Of a stretch of 64,000 nt of DNA, positions 10,920-23,405 are shown one piece after another. This DNA comes from Mercurialis annua (taxonomy: Eukaryota > Streptophyta > Magnoliopsida > Malpighiales > Euphorbiaceae), in NCBI RefSeq assembly GCF_937616625.2, contig NC_065574.1, positions 2,604,001 to 2,668,000 on the forward strand, given 5' to 3'. Under the pieces are notes generated by a model. That model had not been told where the DNA came from. It made no database searches and saw only the letters and a list, made by a program, of their open reading frames with translations. The number at the start of each line of letters is the position of its first letter. Position 1 is the stretch's first letter. The position numbers were made by a program, and so were the translations under genes.

Positions 10920-11223
10920 ATAATCAAACGAAGAACGAAAAGGAAATAGCTACAAGAAATGAGAGTAAATTCGAAAAGCAAAGTAAGAGGGAAAAGAAAA
11001 AATGCGAAGAGATTAAATACAAAACGCTTTTGAATCATTAACCGTTTAAATCATTAAAAGCCGACACGTGGCAACACAGAATCTTACTAAAGAGGAAACG
11101 TCACACACAAACATATGAAACGACTCGCCCGGAATACAAAGCGACTCGCCCGTATAAGAGAACTCAGCTCCAAAAGAGCTAAAATCCACTAAGGCATAAA
11201 TGCCAAACTACTTCAGCTCACTT
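10920..11223. other. Retrotransposon 3' internal spacer
   Basis: Non-coding stretch between the antisense ORF and the polypurine tract. It includes 'gccgacacgtggca' near 11059, with a G-box-like CACGTG core that could serve the antisense promoter; that role is a guess. Confidence 0.4.
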
Positions 11224-11236
11224 GCGGGGGGGCTAA
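11224..11236 (+). promoter_or_regulatory. Polypurine tract
   Basis: gcgggggggctaa sits directly before the 3' LTR, the normal place for plus-strand priming. Confidence 0.8.
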
Positions 11237-11826
11237 TGATGGATACCGAATCCCACTGAAAGTATAATGGAGCCGAGTTGCAGGAGATCCACTCTCAGGC
11301 GACACCGGACTCCCCCTGAAGACGGAAAGATATGGAGATACCGAATCTCTAAGATTCGGTAATACACTAATAAAGACCGAATCCCACATGATCCGCCAAG
11401 AGCGCGTCAGGTCCGGGATTCGGATAAACGACTAAATATGGAAACCTTGTCCTATTTGGACACAAACACTACATATGGAAGGATAAGCTCTACTTTAGGA
11501 AGATAAGACTATTTAGGAAGACGTTCCTAAATAGGACTCTTATCAGATTAAGGTAGATCTCGACAAATCAGGAGAATCCTTAAGATACGGCCGAATCCCT
11601 ACAAAGTAGGATTCACCTACCTAATACAACTCTACTAGGTATATTCGACTACTATAAAAGGAGCACGAGGTATGCCTAGAATCACAATTACATTCATATA
11701 CTCAAAACGCTGCTCAAAGCTCTAAACTGACTTTAGCATCGGAGAGTTAATCGGACAACCACCGTCCGGTTAGCTTCTACCCTGTTTTGCAGGTTCGCTC
11801 ACCGGTTCAGAAGGCAGACTCCATCA
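11237..11826 (+). repeat. 3' LTR
   Basis: 590 bp, same ends and same sequence as the 5' LTR at 5004-5593 by direct reading. Carries the TATA box at 11653-11661. Followed by the right target duplication gttac. Confidence 0.95.
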
Positions 11827-11849
11827 GTTACCAAAGCGCAAGGAGTCAT

Positions 11850-11888
11850 TGGTAATGGTAATGGTAATGGTAATGGTAATTGGTAATA
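11850..11888. repeat. GGTAAT microsatellite
   Basis: About five to six copies of ggtaat, slightly degraded at the right end (ggtaattggtaat), just outside the 3' LTR. Confidence 0.85.
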
Positions 11889-12292
11889 TTACTAATGCTA
11901 TTTTATTTGTGCAATTTTTATTTCTTTCTTTCTGTCTTATTTTAATTAATTTTTATTCTCACACATATAAAATACATTAATAATATTATAGACATATTCT
12001 TTTATATAAATATTCTTATTTTTTAAAATATAGTATAATCAGATACAATCATTAATTTATATATCAGATTCTTTATTATTAAGAATAAAAAAAGAAAATA
12101 TGTGTTAATAATTAATTAATTTTTGAAGTATGAAAGTATATACTAAAAGATATAAATAAATAAATAAATAATAGATAGAGTATATTTTTAAAACTATTCA
12201 TAAAATATATTAATTCTATCCTCTAGAGTTTCATTGTGATTGGATTTTGAATTTTTAAACCTCTCTCTACCAATTGACAAAGATATAACTAT
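11889..12292. other. Intergenic, AT-rich
   Basis: No gene seen. Its last 80 bp (about 12209-12285) are copied directly at about 12592-12663 on the other side of the next element. Confidence 0.5.
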
Positions 12293-12584
12293 TACACCTT
12301 CTGATCTATAATATTTATCGCATTTGACTTTGACAAAAAAATTAAAAAAAAAATATTAATATATTTTAATTTATAAATATATTTATTAATTTAAATCTAC
12401 ATTAAAACTTGTTAACACTTATGACTGCTATATTTTTATTTATTTATTTTATGCTTTCAATAAATTAATGAGAGACAAATATAGAAAAATAATAATTAAT
12501 GCTATCTTAATATTCTAAAGTGACAAATATTATAAACTAAAAAAATATTTTAAATGCGACAAACATTACGGAACGGGGGGAGTA
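12293..12584. mobile_element. Stowaway-like MITE (candidate)
   Basis: The right end reads gaacggggggagta, inverse of the CTCCCYCCGTTCC ends common to Stowaway (Tc1/mariner) MITEs. The left end (tacaccttctgatct) is decayed, but the next 25 bp (ataatatttatcgcattt) pair with the mirror text 'aaatgcgacaaacatta' near 12551. No coding. Confidence 0.55.
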
Positions 12585-13099
12585 GTAGATTAATGCTACC
12601 TTCAAGAGTTTCATTTTGATTAGATTTTGAATATTGAAGCTTCTCTCTAACAAATCGTAGATATTTTTTCCGTCACATAATTATAAAAAAACATTTTTTT
12701 GAATTGTTATATAATTTTTTTATTTCAAATTCTTTTATGTAAACTTTTGATTAAAAGATATTCATTTTTACTTATTGACAATTATAGATTAATATTGATA
12801 GTTCTAATAAATTTGTTAATTATAAAATAAATTTAAAAGCCATTTTAAAAATATTGTAATAAAATATGTAGCATTAATATTATTTTTTTAATTCATGTGC
12901 AAGATAAAAAGTAGCAAAATATTGTCTATTAATCATGGGATAGAGAGTAAATAATATTTTGGCTTGCAATAAAAATTAAAATTAAAATCAATATTTTTAC
13001 AAAAAAGTTAAAAATATAGAAAAGGTTTTATTTAATAAAAATTAGTGAAAAAAGTTTATAATTGAAATGATTGTAGATAGTAATTAATTTAATAAAAAA
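12585..13099. other. Intergenic, no gene seen
   Basis: AT-rich spacer that opens with the second copy of the 75-bp direct repeat (12592-12663). Nothing else recognised. Confidence 0.5.
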
Positions 13100-13421
13100 G
13101 TAGTATTGACAATTTAAATACCAACATATTGTGATTATAGCGATCTAATTCTAAACTTTAAAACCTAACATAAAAAATCTTATAACATTTTGTGTGTTTG
13201 AACTTGGTAACTCAAATACTTTTTCCGGCAATTTTTCTCATACGTGGAGACGGCCGTATGATCAAATAGTTATATGCCACGTATGAGAAAAATTGTCAGA
13301 AAAACATTTCGACTATAAAATGTAAAAATACAAAAACTTAAAATTTGATATGTAAGGTTTCAAACTTTACAATTAGATCACTACAAATATAATACGTTGA
13401 AAATTAAATTGCTATTACTCC
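13100..13421. mobile_element. Foldback MITE upstream of gene B
   Basis: About 320 bp whose two halves are inverse copies. The outer arm 'gcgatctaattctaaactttaaaacct' (13140-13167) mirrors 'gtttcaaactttacaattagatcac' (13358-13382). The inner arms 13220-13247 and 13277-13304 pair at 26 of 28 bases. Ends are decayed and no clear target duplication was found. Confidence 0.7.
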
Positions 13422-13450
13422 TAAAACAACTAATTTTCCTCCTAATTTCT

Positions 13451-13458
13451 TTATATAC
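13451..13458 (+). promoter_or_regulatory. Candidate TATA box of gene B
   Basis: ttatatac about 165 bp before the ATG, followed by a C/A-rich 5' leader (ccaaacaacactaccacc) typical of a plant transcript start. Confidence 0.6.
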
Positions 13459-13617
13459 CATTCCTCAGCAACCAAACAACACTACCACCACCTTCCCCCT
13501 CGTTTATTTTCCCTCATTTCCATCAAAACTCAGACTCCTAACTCTTTTTTTCCTTCTCATGAATTGAGTTTCTTCCATTTTCTCTCAATCCAAACACTAA
13601 TCTAAACTAAACAAACC

Positions 13618-16600
13618 ATGGATGATCATGTCCGGAAAACAAGAAACAGTAGCACCCGAAGCAGTTGGAGCATGGAAGGCGGATTTCCAGGGTTCAGACA
13701 ATCAAAAAGAAGTAATTATGGCGGTGAAGATGACGATGAAGAAGCTCTAAAATGGGCAGCTATAGAGAAATTACCAACTTATGACAGATTAAGAACAAGT
13801 ATCATGCAATCTTTTGAAGAAAATAACAATGAAACAGTAGTGTTAGGACATAAAGAAGTTGATGTAAGAAAACTTGATGTTAATGATAAGCAAAAGTTTA
13901 TTAGTACCGTGTTTAAGGTTGCTGAGGAAGATAATGAGACGTTCTTGAAAAAATTCAGACAAAGAATTGACAGGTACTAATCTAACTGCCTTAATCATGT
14001 TTTTAGTTTTTTTTTTATAATTGGTGAGGGAGACAACTAATGGGAGAAATGAACTCACGACCTGACTGCCCGAACGCTTATATCATTTGAGCTATTTAAC
14101 GGTTTATTAATACCTTTTTTTTTATTTGGCAGGGTGGGAATTAAGCTTCCGACAGTGGAGGTTAGATTTGAGAATTTGAGTGTGGAAGCAAATTGCTATA
14201 TTGGGAGCAGAGCTCTGCCGAGTCTTTTAAATTCTGTGAAAAATTCAGCAGAGTCATGTCTTGCTATGCTTGGAATTAGTTTTGCCAAGAAAACAAAACT
14301 TAAAATTCTTAGAGATGCATCTGGGATTATTAAACCATCCAGGTAATTTTGCAAATTAATTTATGAGACTTTTGTATGAAATTGCAACTCTATCACATTC
14401 TTTTAAAAATATCAACTTTTTTTTGTGATTCTATTCACCAATGCAAAATTCAGTGATTTCATTTGGCTACCGTTGAGCACAATCAACAAACATGCATTAT
14501 GATATTCACATCAGTTGAAAATACCGAATTTAAAATCAGTGATATTAATTGTAAACAAAATATCGATGGTCAATAGAATTATCAACATTAAAATAACGTG
14601 ATAATTTATTTAAAATTGACCCTTTATTTAATCATTAAAATAATAAACTAAACCTAGTTTGATTATCTTAACATATGTATAATAACTCTAGTGACATGCA
14701 TTAGTAATATGTAAACTTTGACATTGTTGTTCCCTTTGTATTTCTGTTACAGGATGGCACTATTACTAGGACCACCGTCGTCAGGAAAAACGACATTGTT
14801 GCTAGCACTTGCCGGAAAGTTGGACCCAAGCCTAGAGGTCATAGATTAATGTTGCATATAATTTTAATTTGTTCATACATATGGTACTAGGAATGAAATT
14901 TCCTGATGATATATTTTATTATTAAATGTTAATAAATTTTGCATAATATAGGTACAAGGAGATATAACATATAATGGACACAGGCTCAATGAGTTTGTAC
15001 CACGTAAGACATCAGCTTATATTAGTCAAAATGATGTTCACGTTGGAGTCATGACTGTCAAAGAAACCTTTGATTTTTCTGCTAGATGTCAAGGGGTTGG
15101 AACTCGATTCGGTAAACTTTTACTTCTCATTATTTTAGTTATTTAATCCAAAATTAAAATTATTTCAGGTGTTAATTTATATTCCGTTATTTTCCGATTA
15201 AATGATGAATTAAACATATTTTAAAAATATATTGTCACATTGGTCGTCTAACATGGCGTTTTGTAACCAATTTAAATTGTTTTATGTTACAAAAAGATCT
15301 CCTTGCTGAGCTTGCAAGAAGAGAAAAGAATGCAGGGATACGCCCAGAAGCAGAAGTGGACCTTTTTATGAAGGTAATAATTATAAACACTAGTAATTAA
15401 TTTTATAATCTTTGATTAATTAAATAACATAACCTTTATTTATTTGTTTGTTTTGTGTATTAATTTGTAGGCAACTGCAATGAAAGGAATTGATAACAAT
15501 CTCTTTACAGACTACACTCTCAAAGTAAATTAAGAAAAATTCATAACTTTTATATATCCTAGACAATTATGATTTTTTTTATTTAGAAAATAATTTTTTT
15601 ATTAAAACAGATACTAGGGCTTGATATATGCAAGGACACAATTGTCGGAGATGAAATGCTTCGAGGGATTTCCGGTGGTCAGAAGAAAAGAGTAACAACA
15701 GGTTTATCACGCTAATCTCAATTTTTAAATTTCAACTGTCTTTTTGATAAATAAGGAATTGATAACATAGCTAGTAACATAAAGGCAGCAAAGCAAGAAT
15801 TATCATATTTTTTTTTAGAATAATCATATTGTACCATATAAATTACATGTTTCAAAATAATAATTATGTAATCAATTAGATGATTGTCAAAAGATTGATG
15901 TGAATGCATACTGTCTCATACTGTAGTGTCAAAGTTGTTGCTGAGAAAATATTTACATTGTTCGTTTGCCACCAACCCCCAAGCAATACAAAGTCTTTAA
16001 TTTAAAAATTCATATGACACCAAACAATCGAATGATGATGTGTTTAATTCAAATGAATTTTACAAATTTATTTATAAATAAAAATAAATTAATTTATAGA
16101 ATTGATCATGGTAATATCAAGTGAATTCATTTTTAAATGAAATAAATTATGAAGTGACATTAAACCAAAATAAAAGGAATAAAGGGTTATTTTTGCCTTC
16201 AATTTAGTACAAAAAAAAGTTGAAAAAAAAGATTAAATATATAGTTTTAGATAAAAAGAAAATCACATTTTGTCAAATTTTGGGTTGGTATATATTGTTG
16301 ACCATTAAAACCGGCATCAAATTCGGTGGGAACTAATGACATCAGTATAAACTAACCTAAAATTGACAAATTGTTGGCTTTTTGTCCAAAATTACAAAGC
16401 TGGACTCTTTTGAACTTTTATAACAAGTTGGAGGGTTAAAATGAACCTATATCAAATATAAAAGTACTAATTTGAATTCAAACAGGAGAGATGATTGTTG
16501 GGCCAACAAAAACACTATTCATGGATGAGATATCAACGGGTCTAGATAGCTCCACAACGTACCAAATAGTGAAGTGCCTGCAGCAGATTGTACACCTCAC

Positions 16601-19600
16601 AGAAGGCACAATATTAATGTCCCTACTGCAGCCGGCTCCTGAGACGTTCGATCTGTTTGATGACATCATTTTCTTATCGGAGGGTCAGATTGTTTATCAG
16701 GGCCCGCGAGATCATGTCCTTCAATTCTTTGAAAGCTGTGGGTTCCGCTGCCCTGAGAGGAAGGGCACAGCTGATTTCTTGCAAGAGGTAAATTTCATGA
16801 TTTAACACATTTTAACACTTAAATGCCAATTAGCCCCAATTTTGGATCAATTGCTCCATAAATTTACTATATATTGGGACTAATTTATGAAAATTGGATA
16901 AACATATGAACTAACTAGATCATAAAGATAATATTTTGGATTGATTGAGCACAACCCACAAATTCAGGTGGTTAATTGGCATTTATGTGCCTACATTGAT
17001 ATAGTATGGCTAACATCTCTTCAGAGGGCCTGAAGTTTATCATTAGCCCATTCTATGCTTCTACTACTATAAAATGCCAAATTTAGACATTATAAATCTA
17101 TAGCTATCAATTAGGCAACACCATATTAAGCCCAATTTTTTTTATCTTTATCTAAAGAAACAAAAAAAATCGTCTTTATGCTTTTATTTTTCCCAACAAT
17201 AGTTGACGGTACACCTATGATACAAAGCATAAAAAGTGAAACACTGAGTGCGGAAAAAAAAAGTATTTGACCGGTTTTAGGCCATTTTTATAATTTTTCC
17301 TTGAAATTAACCAATTCATCTAAAAATTCAAATAATTAAAACTAAGTAAGATATTAATGATAATTTTATTATTTATAATATAAACACACATGAAAATATT
17401 CATCAAATTTAAAGTGTAAACAATGCATATTTATTTTATTTTATATTTAAATAATTAAATGGAGTTATGAAATACAATAAAAAATTTGATGACAAATTAA
17501 ATAATTAATTAAAGTTTATTATCTTTAACATAATTACTAATTTGATTATTGTAGGTGACTTCAAAGAAAGACCAGGAGCAATACTGGGCAGAAAAAAACA
17601 TACCATACAGATACATATCAGTCCCTGAATTTGTCCAAAAGTTCAAAAAATTCCACATTGGCATAAATCTGAACACCCAACTCTCAACTCCATTCAACAA
17701 GTCTCAAAGCCACAAAGCATCATTAGTATTCACAAAATACTCAGTCTCCAACACAGAATTACTCAAAGCTTGTTGGGACAAAGAATGGCTAATGATCAAA
17801 CGAAATGCATTCGTATACATTTCGAAAGCAATTCAGCTGATCATAGTAGCGGTTATAGCTTCGACCGTGTTTTTAAGGACGAAAATGGACTCGAAAAATG
17901 AAGAAGATGGTGAATTGTACATTGGTGCATTGACTTTTAGTGTCATACATAATATGTTCAATGGTTACGCTGAGCTTTCGCTAATGATTTCGAGGCTTCC
18001 GGTTTTTTACAAGCAAAGGGATCTTTTGTTTCATCCTGCTTGGACTTTTACTATTCCTACTTTGCTCCTTAGAGTTCCTATTTCTATTTTGGAGTCCATT
18101 GTTTGGGTTATTATTGCTTATTTCACCATTGGATATGTTCCTGAAGCTGGCAGGTAATTTGCATACAATGCATTTTTCAGATTTTCTTTCATTAGTAACA
18201 CCATAAATTAACTTCTTTTTTTATCAACTAGTCCCTCCATTTGTTTTCAAAATTGATACATTTGATCTAATTGATAAAAATGATAAGTTCAAGGGACTGA
18301 TTGATTAAAAATGTTAAAATAAACTGATAATAAAGTTAGTTATAATCAGTTAGTCCAAATTTTTAGTCAATTAGTTCTTATAATTGTTTTCGAAAGGCAA
18401 AATGATCAGAGCGTGTCTGGTCCGACGTGGATTTCAAAATTTACTTGATTGGTCAAGATAAAAAAAGAAGGATTCTGTGATTTTGATTGAATTGAGGTTT
18501 GAATATAATTATTCAAAAATTTATAAAATTGATGGACCAGACTGTCCAAATTTACTTTAAAGATATTTGAGACAACATGGTCAAAGTTATGGATAGAATA
18601 ATCATGTTGCCTTTTCGAAATTAGTATATGTGTTTTAATTGATAAATGTGCAAATTTAAGGGACTAATTGACAAAAATAAGTTAGTTTGGGTGTTAATTG
18701 TCCACCGCATGTAACTTTAGGGGGTAATTGATACTTAAGTTCATAAACAGCTTCATGGAAGTTAAAACATTTCTCAGGTTTTTCAAGCAACTGGTACTGG
18801 TATTTCTGATACAGCAAATGGCAGCTGCCATTTTCAGACTCATTGCCGGACTGTGCCGGACTATGATCATTGCCAACACAGGCGGCGCGTTAATTCTCCT
18901 GCTAATTTTCATGCTTGGGGGGTTCATTCTACCTAAAGGTTAGTGTCTCAATCCAATCAGAAAATACTCTACACCTTTAAAAACTACAATTTCAAGTTAA
19001 ATGTAGTATTGTCAATTATGATCAGGTCAAATTCCAAGAGGATGGGCATGGGCGTACTGGCTTTCGCCTATAACATACGGTCATAACGCCATTGCTGTCA
19101 ATGAAATGTTCTCTTCAAGGTGGATGAATAAACTGGTATGAGCTCAAACTAATCCTGTCGAGTTTAGGGTTTATGGTTTAGCGTTAGAAATGATAATTTC
19201 GATTGCGGTTCAGGCATCAGACAATGTTACCAGGCTTGGGATAGCAGTGCTCAACAATTTTGATATACCTGCTGATGAAGATTGGTATTGGATTGGGGCT
19301 GTTGCTCTTTTAGGGTTTACAATTGTCTTCAATGTTCTGTTTACCTTCACTCTTATGTTCTTAAGCCGTAAGTTCTTCAAGTCCGATCGATAATTGGTGC
19401 AAAATTTTGTTTGTTGAGGTAATGAAGTAATCTCTGCATGCTTCTTTGATTGATTTAACAGCTCCTGGAAAGAAACAAGCAATAATCTCTGAGGAAATGG
19501 AGAGCGACCAGGATGAACCGGCAGTAAGAAGAACAGACTCATTTTCTCGAGCACTGTCGTTTTCTGATGGAAGGAATTCAAGTAAGAGGTGTTGGAATGT

Positions 19601-22600
19601 GTATTATTAATTATATTTATGGGTCAGATTGTTGAAATTGGAATGCTGCAGGGGAGATGGCGTTCCATACGAATAGTGGCCAACCCGATCGCAGTGAAGT
19701 GAGTAGAAATGGTAGTAGGGCTAATGGCGTTACTGCCAGAAAAGGAATGGTTCTGCCTTTCACTCCTCTAGCAATGTCATTTGACAGTATGGATTATTAT
19801 GTAGACATGCCCTCTGTAAGAATCTATAGCTTTTCTTGTCCAACTATATATGTTGCACGGAAATGGAAATTCTGAAATGGAAAATCCTGAAAAGGAAAAT
19901 AGTAAATTTACATTTTTTTAAGAGAAAATGATATATGTATAAAATTTAGAGCCTGAGAAGTAATACCGGAAACAGAAATAAAATGCCAATATACAAGTCT
20001 CGATGAGTTTTCGTGCAACATGGCTGTCCAATTATATATACAAAGGCTAAAAGCAAAACCTGTACTCTTCTTGTGATTTGGATGGTGACAGGAAATGAAG
20101 AATCAAGGAGTTGCAGAAAACAGGCTGCAACTACTTCGCAACGTAACAGGCACATTTAGGCCTGGAATCCTGACAGCACTTATGGGAGTAAGTGGAGCAG
20201 GAAAAACAACATTGATGGATGTTTTGGCAGGAAGAAAGACGGGTGGATATATCGAAGGCGATATCAGAATTTCAGGGTTCACCAAGAAGCAAACAACATT
20301 TGCAAGAATTTCAGGATACTGTGAACAGAATGATATCCACTCACCTCAAGTCACAGTCAAAGAATCCTTAATTTACTCGGCTTTTCTTCGCCTACCCGTA
20401 GAAGTCGGCAAAGAGGAGAAAATGGTAAACTTTAACACTTGATCTGTTCTCTTGAACAAAATGTGAACTAAAACACTTCTTGAATTTTCCTTTCAGAGCT
20501 TTGTAGATGAAGTGATGCAATTGGTAGAGCTAGAAAATCTAAAAGATGCCATAGTTGGGCTTCCAGGAGTGACAGGATTATCAACAGAGCAACGAAAAAG
20601 GTTAACAATCGCGGTGGAGCTTGTCGCTAATCCTTCAATCATTTTCATGGATGAACCAACTTCAGGACTTGATGCAAGAGCAGCAGCAATAGTAATGAGG
20701 ACAGTCAGAAACACAGTCGATACTGGAAGAACTGTCGTCTGCACGATCCATCAGCCTAGTATCGACATCTTTGAAGCCTTCGACGAGTTGCTACTAATGA
20801 AGAGAGGAGGACAGGTTATCTACTTAGGACCACTTGGTCGAAATTCACACAAGATCATCGAATATTTCGAAGTAACATATTCTCCTCAACTAGAACCTTT
20901 CCTTCATTTCATCATTTTCATTATCTAAGTGACTGAAAATTCTGATAATGCAGGCAATTCCTGGTGTTCCGAAAATCAAAGAGAAATACAATCCAGCAAC
21001 ATGGATGCTGGAAGTGAGTTCCATATCAGCAGAAGTCCAACTCGGAATTGACTTTGCAGAACACTACAGATCGTCAGCCTTATTCGAGTAATCATCAGAA
21101 CAAATGATCATATCTGATAGGCGATAGCATTTGCTTACTTTGCAAGCTAACCTACAGATTTTTTGTATTTGGCTATGAGCAGGAGAAATAAGGCTTTAGT
21201 GAAGGAGCTAAGCACACCCCCACCAGGAGCAAGCGACTTATATTTTGCGTCAAAATATTCCGAGTCGACATGGGGCCAATTCAAATCTTGTATTTGGAAG
21301 CAATGGTGGACTTACTGGAGAAGTCCTGATTACAATCTTGTCAGATTTTTCTTCACCTTAATTGCTGCTCTTGTTGTTGGAACTATATTTTGGAAAGTTG
21401 GAGCCAAAAGGTCTGTCTCTATAACTCCTATACTTAAAATTAAATTTCATTCTAAATAAATCTAAAATTTTGATCATTATTCTGCAATATAGGGAAAGTG
21501 CAAATGACCTGACTGTGATTATTGGAGCAATGTATGCTGCAATCTTTTTCATTGGTGTTAACAATTGTTCAACAGTCCAACCAATAGTAACAATAGAAAG
21601 AAGTGTATTTTATCGAGAAATAGCGGCCGGGATGTATTCTGCATTACCTTACGCTCTTGCTCAGGTGTGTTCAGGACAATTTTCTGATAACAATTGCCAA
21701 CGATTCAGAATTTAACCGACTAAAAAATGCTAAATGAAATTTTTTTTTTGCAGGTAATTTGTGAATTACCATATATACTAGTTCAGACAACATATTATAC
21801 ACTGATAGTGTATGCAATGGTAGCATTTGAATGGACAGCAGCAAAATTCTTCTGGTTTTATTTTATATCTTTCTTCTCATTCCTCTACTTCACATATTAC
21901 GGAATGATGACCGCTTCACTTTCTCCGAATCTGCAAGTAGCGGCCATTTTCGCAGCTGCATTTTACGCACTTTTCAATCTTTTCTCAGGATTCTTCATTC
22001 CTAGACCGGTATGACTCATTCTATTCCTGTTGAATTTTCTAACTCAGCAACAGGTTTAAGGAAAGTTTCCGTGACGGTACCTGAACTTTCTTCTCCTTAC
22101 GCAGTACTTAAATTTCAATTCGTTACTAGGATTCCAAACTATAAATTTTATAACATTAAAATATCTTCCGTAAACAGATCTCCTTTTCGGTCAAAATGGA
22201 CTAACCTGACAGTCGCATAGATATCTATATTCTCGTTACGAATTGAAGTTTACGAATAACGCTACGAGAAACAAAAAAAAGTTCATGTACGGTCGGTGAA
22301 AATTTCCGGGATTTAGTAATATAATCTGACTACTTTATTTTTGAATTTTTCAGAAAATTCCTAAGTGGTGGGTATGGTACTATTGGATATGCCCTGTGGC
22401 ATGGACAGTGTATGGTCTAATTGTTTCACAATATAGAGATGTGGAAGACACCATTAAAGCACCTGGAATTGTGCCTGATCCTACAATTAAGTGGTACATT
22501 CAGGAACATTTTGGTTATGATCCTGATTTTATGGGACCAGTAGCTGGAGTTTTGATTGCTTTCACCATTTTCTTTGCATTTATGTTTGCTTTTTGCATAA

Positions 22601-22626
22601 GATTTCTCAACTTCCAAACCAGGTAG
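13618..22626 (+). CDS. ABCG36-like: Full-size PDR ABC transporter, ABCG36/PEN3-like (gene B)
   Basis: A complete plasma-membrane ATP-driven exporter, about 1470 aa. I place 21 exons, all GT-AG with unbroken frame: 13618-13973, 14133-14342, 14753-14837, 14952-15111, 15297-15373, 15471-15524, 15611-15701, 16486-16787, 17555-18153, 18778-18938, 19026-19135, 19214-19367, 19462-19581, 19652-19815, 20092-20424, 20497-20871, 20954-21087, 21183-21410, 21493-21664, 21754-22008, 22354-22626. Domain order is NBD1-TMD1-NBD2-TMD2. Walker A is GPPSSGKTT (195-203) and GVSGAGKTT (913-921); the signature is ISGGQKKR (334-341) and the plant variant LSTEQRKR (1020-1027); Walker B is TLFMDE (354-359) and IIFMDE (1040-1045). 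[20 protein letters not shown] near the N-terminus and [12 protein letters not shown] match the ABCG29/35/36 group as I remember it. In Arabidopsis that group acts in pathogen defence, cadmium and auxin-precursor export; the substrate here is unknown. Gene A is its tandem paralogue. Confidence 0.96.
14014..14104 (-). mobile_element. SINE-like fragment in intron 1 of gene B
   Basis: Read on the minus strand it has 'tagctcaaatgatataagcg' (A-box-like) and, after 'cgggcagtcaggtcg', 'tgagttcatttctccc' (decayed B box), a pattern of tRNA-derived plant SINEs. No clear target duplication. Confidence 0.5.
16811..17005. mobile_element. MITE candidate in intron 8 of gene B
   Basis: Ends 'cttaaatgccaattagcccc' and the inverse 'aggtggttaattggcattta'. 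The inner parts pair poorly. The text resembles the element at 58008-58310. Confidence 0.4.
18226..18745. mobile_element. Decayed MITE text in intron 9 of gene B
   Basis: The right end 'gtgttaattgtccaccgcatgt...gggggtaattgatacttaagt' closely follows the right arm of the foldback element at 58008-58310. The left side only shows loose 'agtccctcc...gataagttcaagggac' text. A fragment, not a whole element. Confidence 0.4.
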
Positions 22627-23405
22627 AAAAATTAACACTATGTAACATTTATTAATTATTACTAAACTTGTTGTATATTTTTAAATAATTTATCAACAAT
22701 GTAAAATCTGGATTTACGGCTTCTATAAAAATACCTATTTTCGTCAAATTGTTTGCAAATAATATGCTCTTTTTCACTTTTAATCTGGATATCTGCAAAA
22801 TTATCTATTGGATTTTATTAATATTAGTGGTTTGGATGGACTTGTTAATTAATTAGCAAGTTAACACAGAATATAAAGAAGCTACTACCTGCAATTCATC
22901 AAGCCGCTGCTCACTCAACTTCTTTAGTTTCAACATTGTTGCCATGGCATACTTCCAGCTGTATTCCAGCTGTATTAGAGCTCAGAATTTTAGTCTATAA
23001 ATAGCATTAGGTTTGTAGTTTTATTTCCTTTAGTTTTGTAATTCAAAACTCATTTCTATAATCAAAGTTCTCTGGTTTTATAATTCTGTTACAAGTATAT
23101 AACTATAGACTATGTAAACAAAATATTAAATACAATTTTTTAATGTTTGGTTATCATATATAAAAATATTTGAAAAAATTAAAAAAGTAACTGGAGATTA
23201 GGAAAAATGAAAATCAATGTCTCATGTTAAATTACATCGCATATGTCAAAAAGAAAATTTGAAAAAATCACTTTGCAAAATCATTTAAACTAAAATTACA
23301 ACATCATTAAATCCCCATCAAGGACCCGGTTGCTCACTTTTCTCTAGTAGATCTACAGACTACATCATACAATTTTTTGGGATCTATATAACTACTCTCA
23401 AATAA
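22627..23405. other. Convergent intergenic between gene B and GDSL gene
   Basis: 3' flanks of two convergent genes. The first 120 bp (3' UTR of gene B) resemble 28390-28480. No gene or clear element seen otherwise. Confidence 0.5.

Larger units (their letters stand above)
5004..11826 (+). mobile_element. Non-autonomous Tat-like Ty3/gypsy LTR retrotransposon
   Basis: A complete 6823-bp element. Two 590-bp LTRs (5004-5593, 11237-11826) look identical base for base, begin TGATGGA and end TCCATCA, and are flanked by a perfect 5-bp target duplication gttac (4999-5003 and 11827-11831). The primer-binding site follows the 5' LTR and a G-rich polypurine tract precedes the 3' LTR. Inside are a Gag plus protease-like reading frame on the + strand and a spliced antisense gene on the - strand. 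No reverse transcriptase, RNase H or integrase frame exists anywhere inside, so movement must rely on enzymes from a relative. The extra antisense ORF is a known trait of the Tat lineage; the lineage call is inferred from that and the Gag style. Identical LTRs imply very recent insertion. Confidence 0.93.

Noticed and set aside
19946..20285. Minus-strand frames over gene B exons
   Set aside because: Shadows of the PDR coding exons; no start context or domains.
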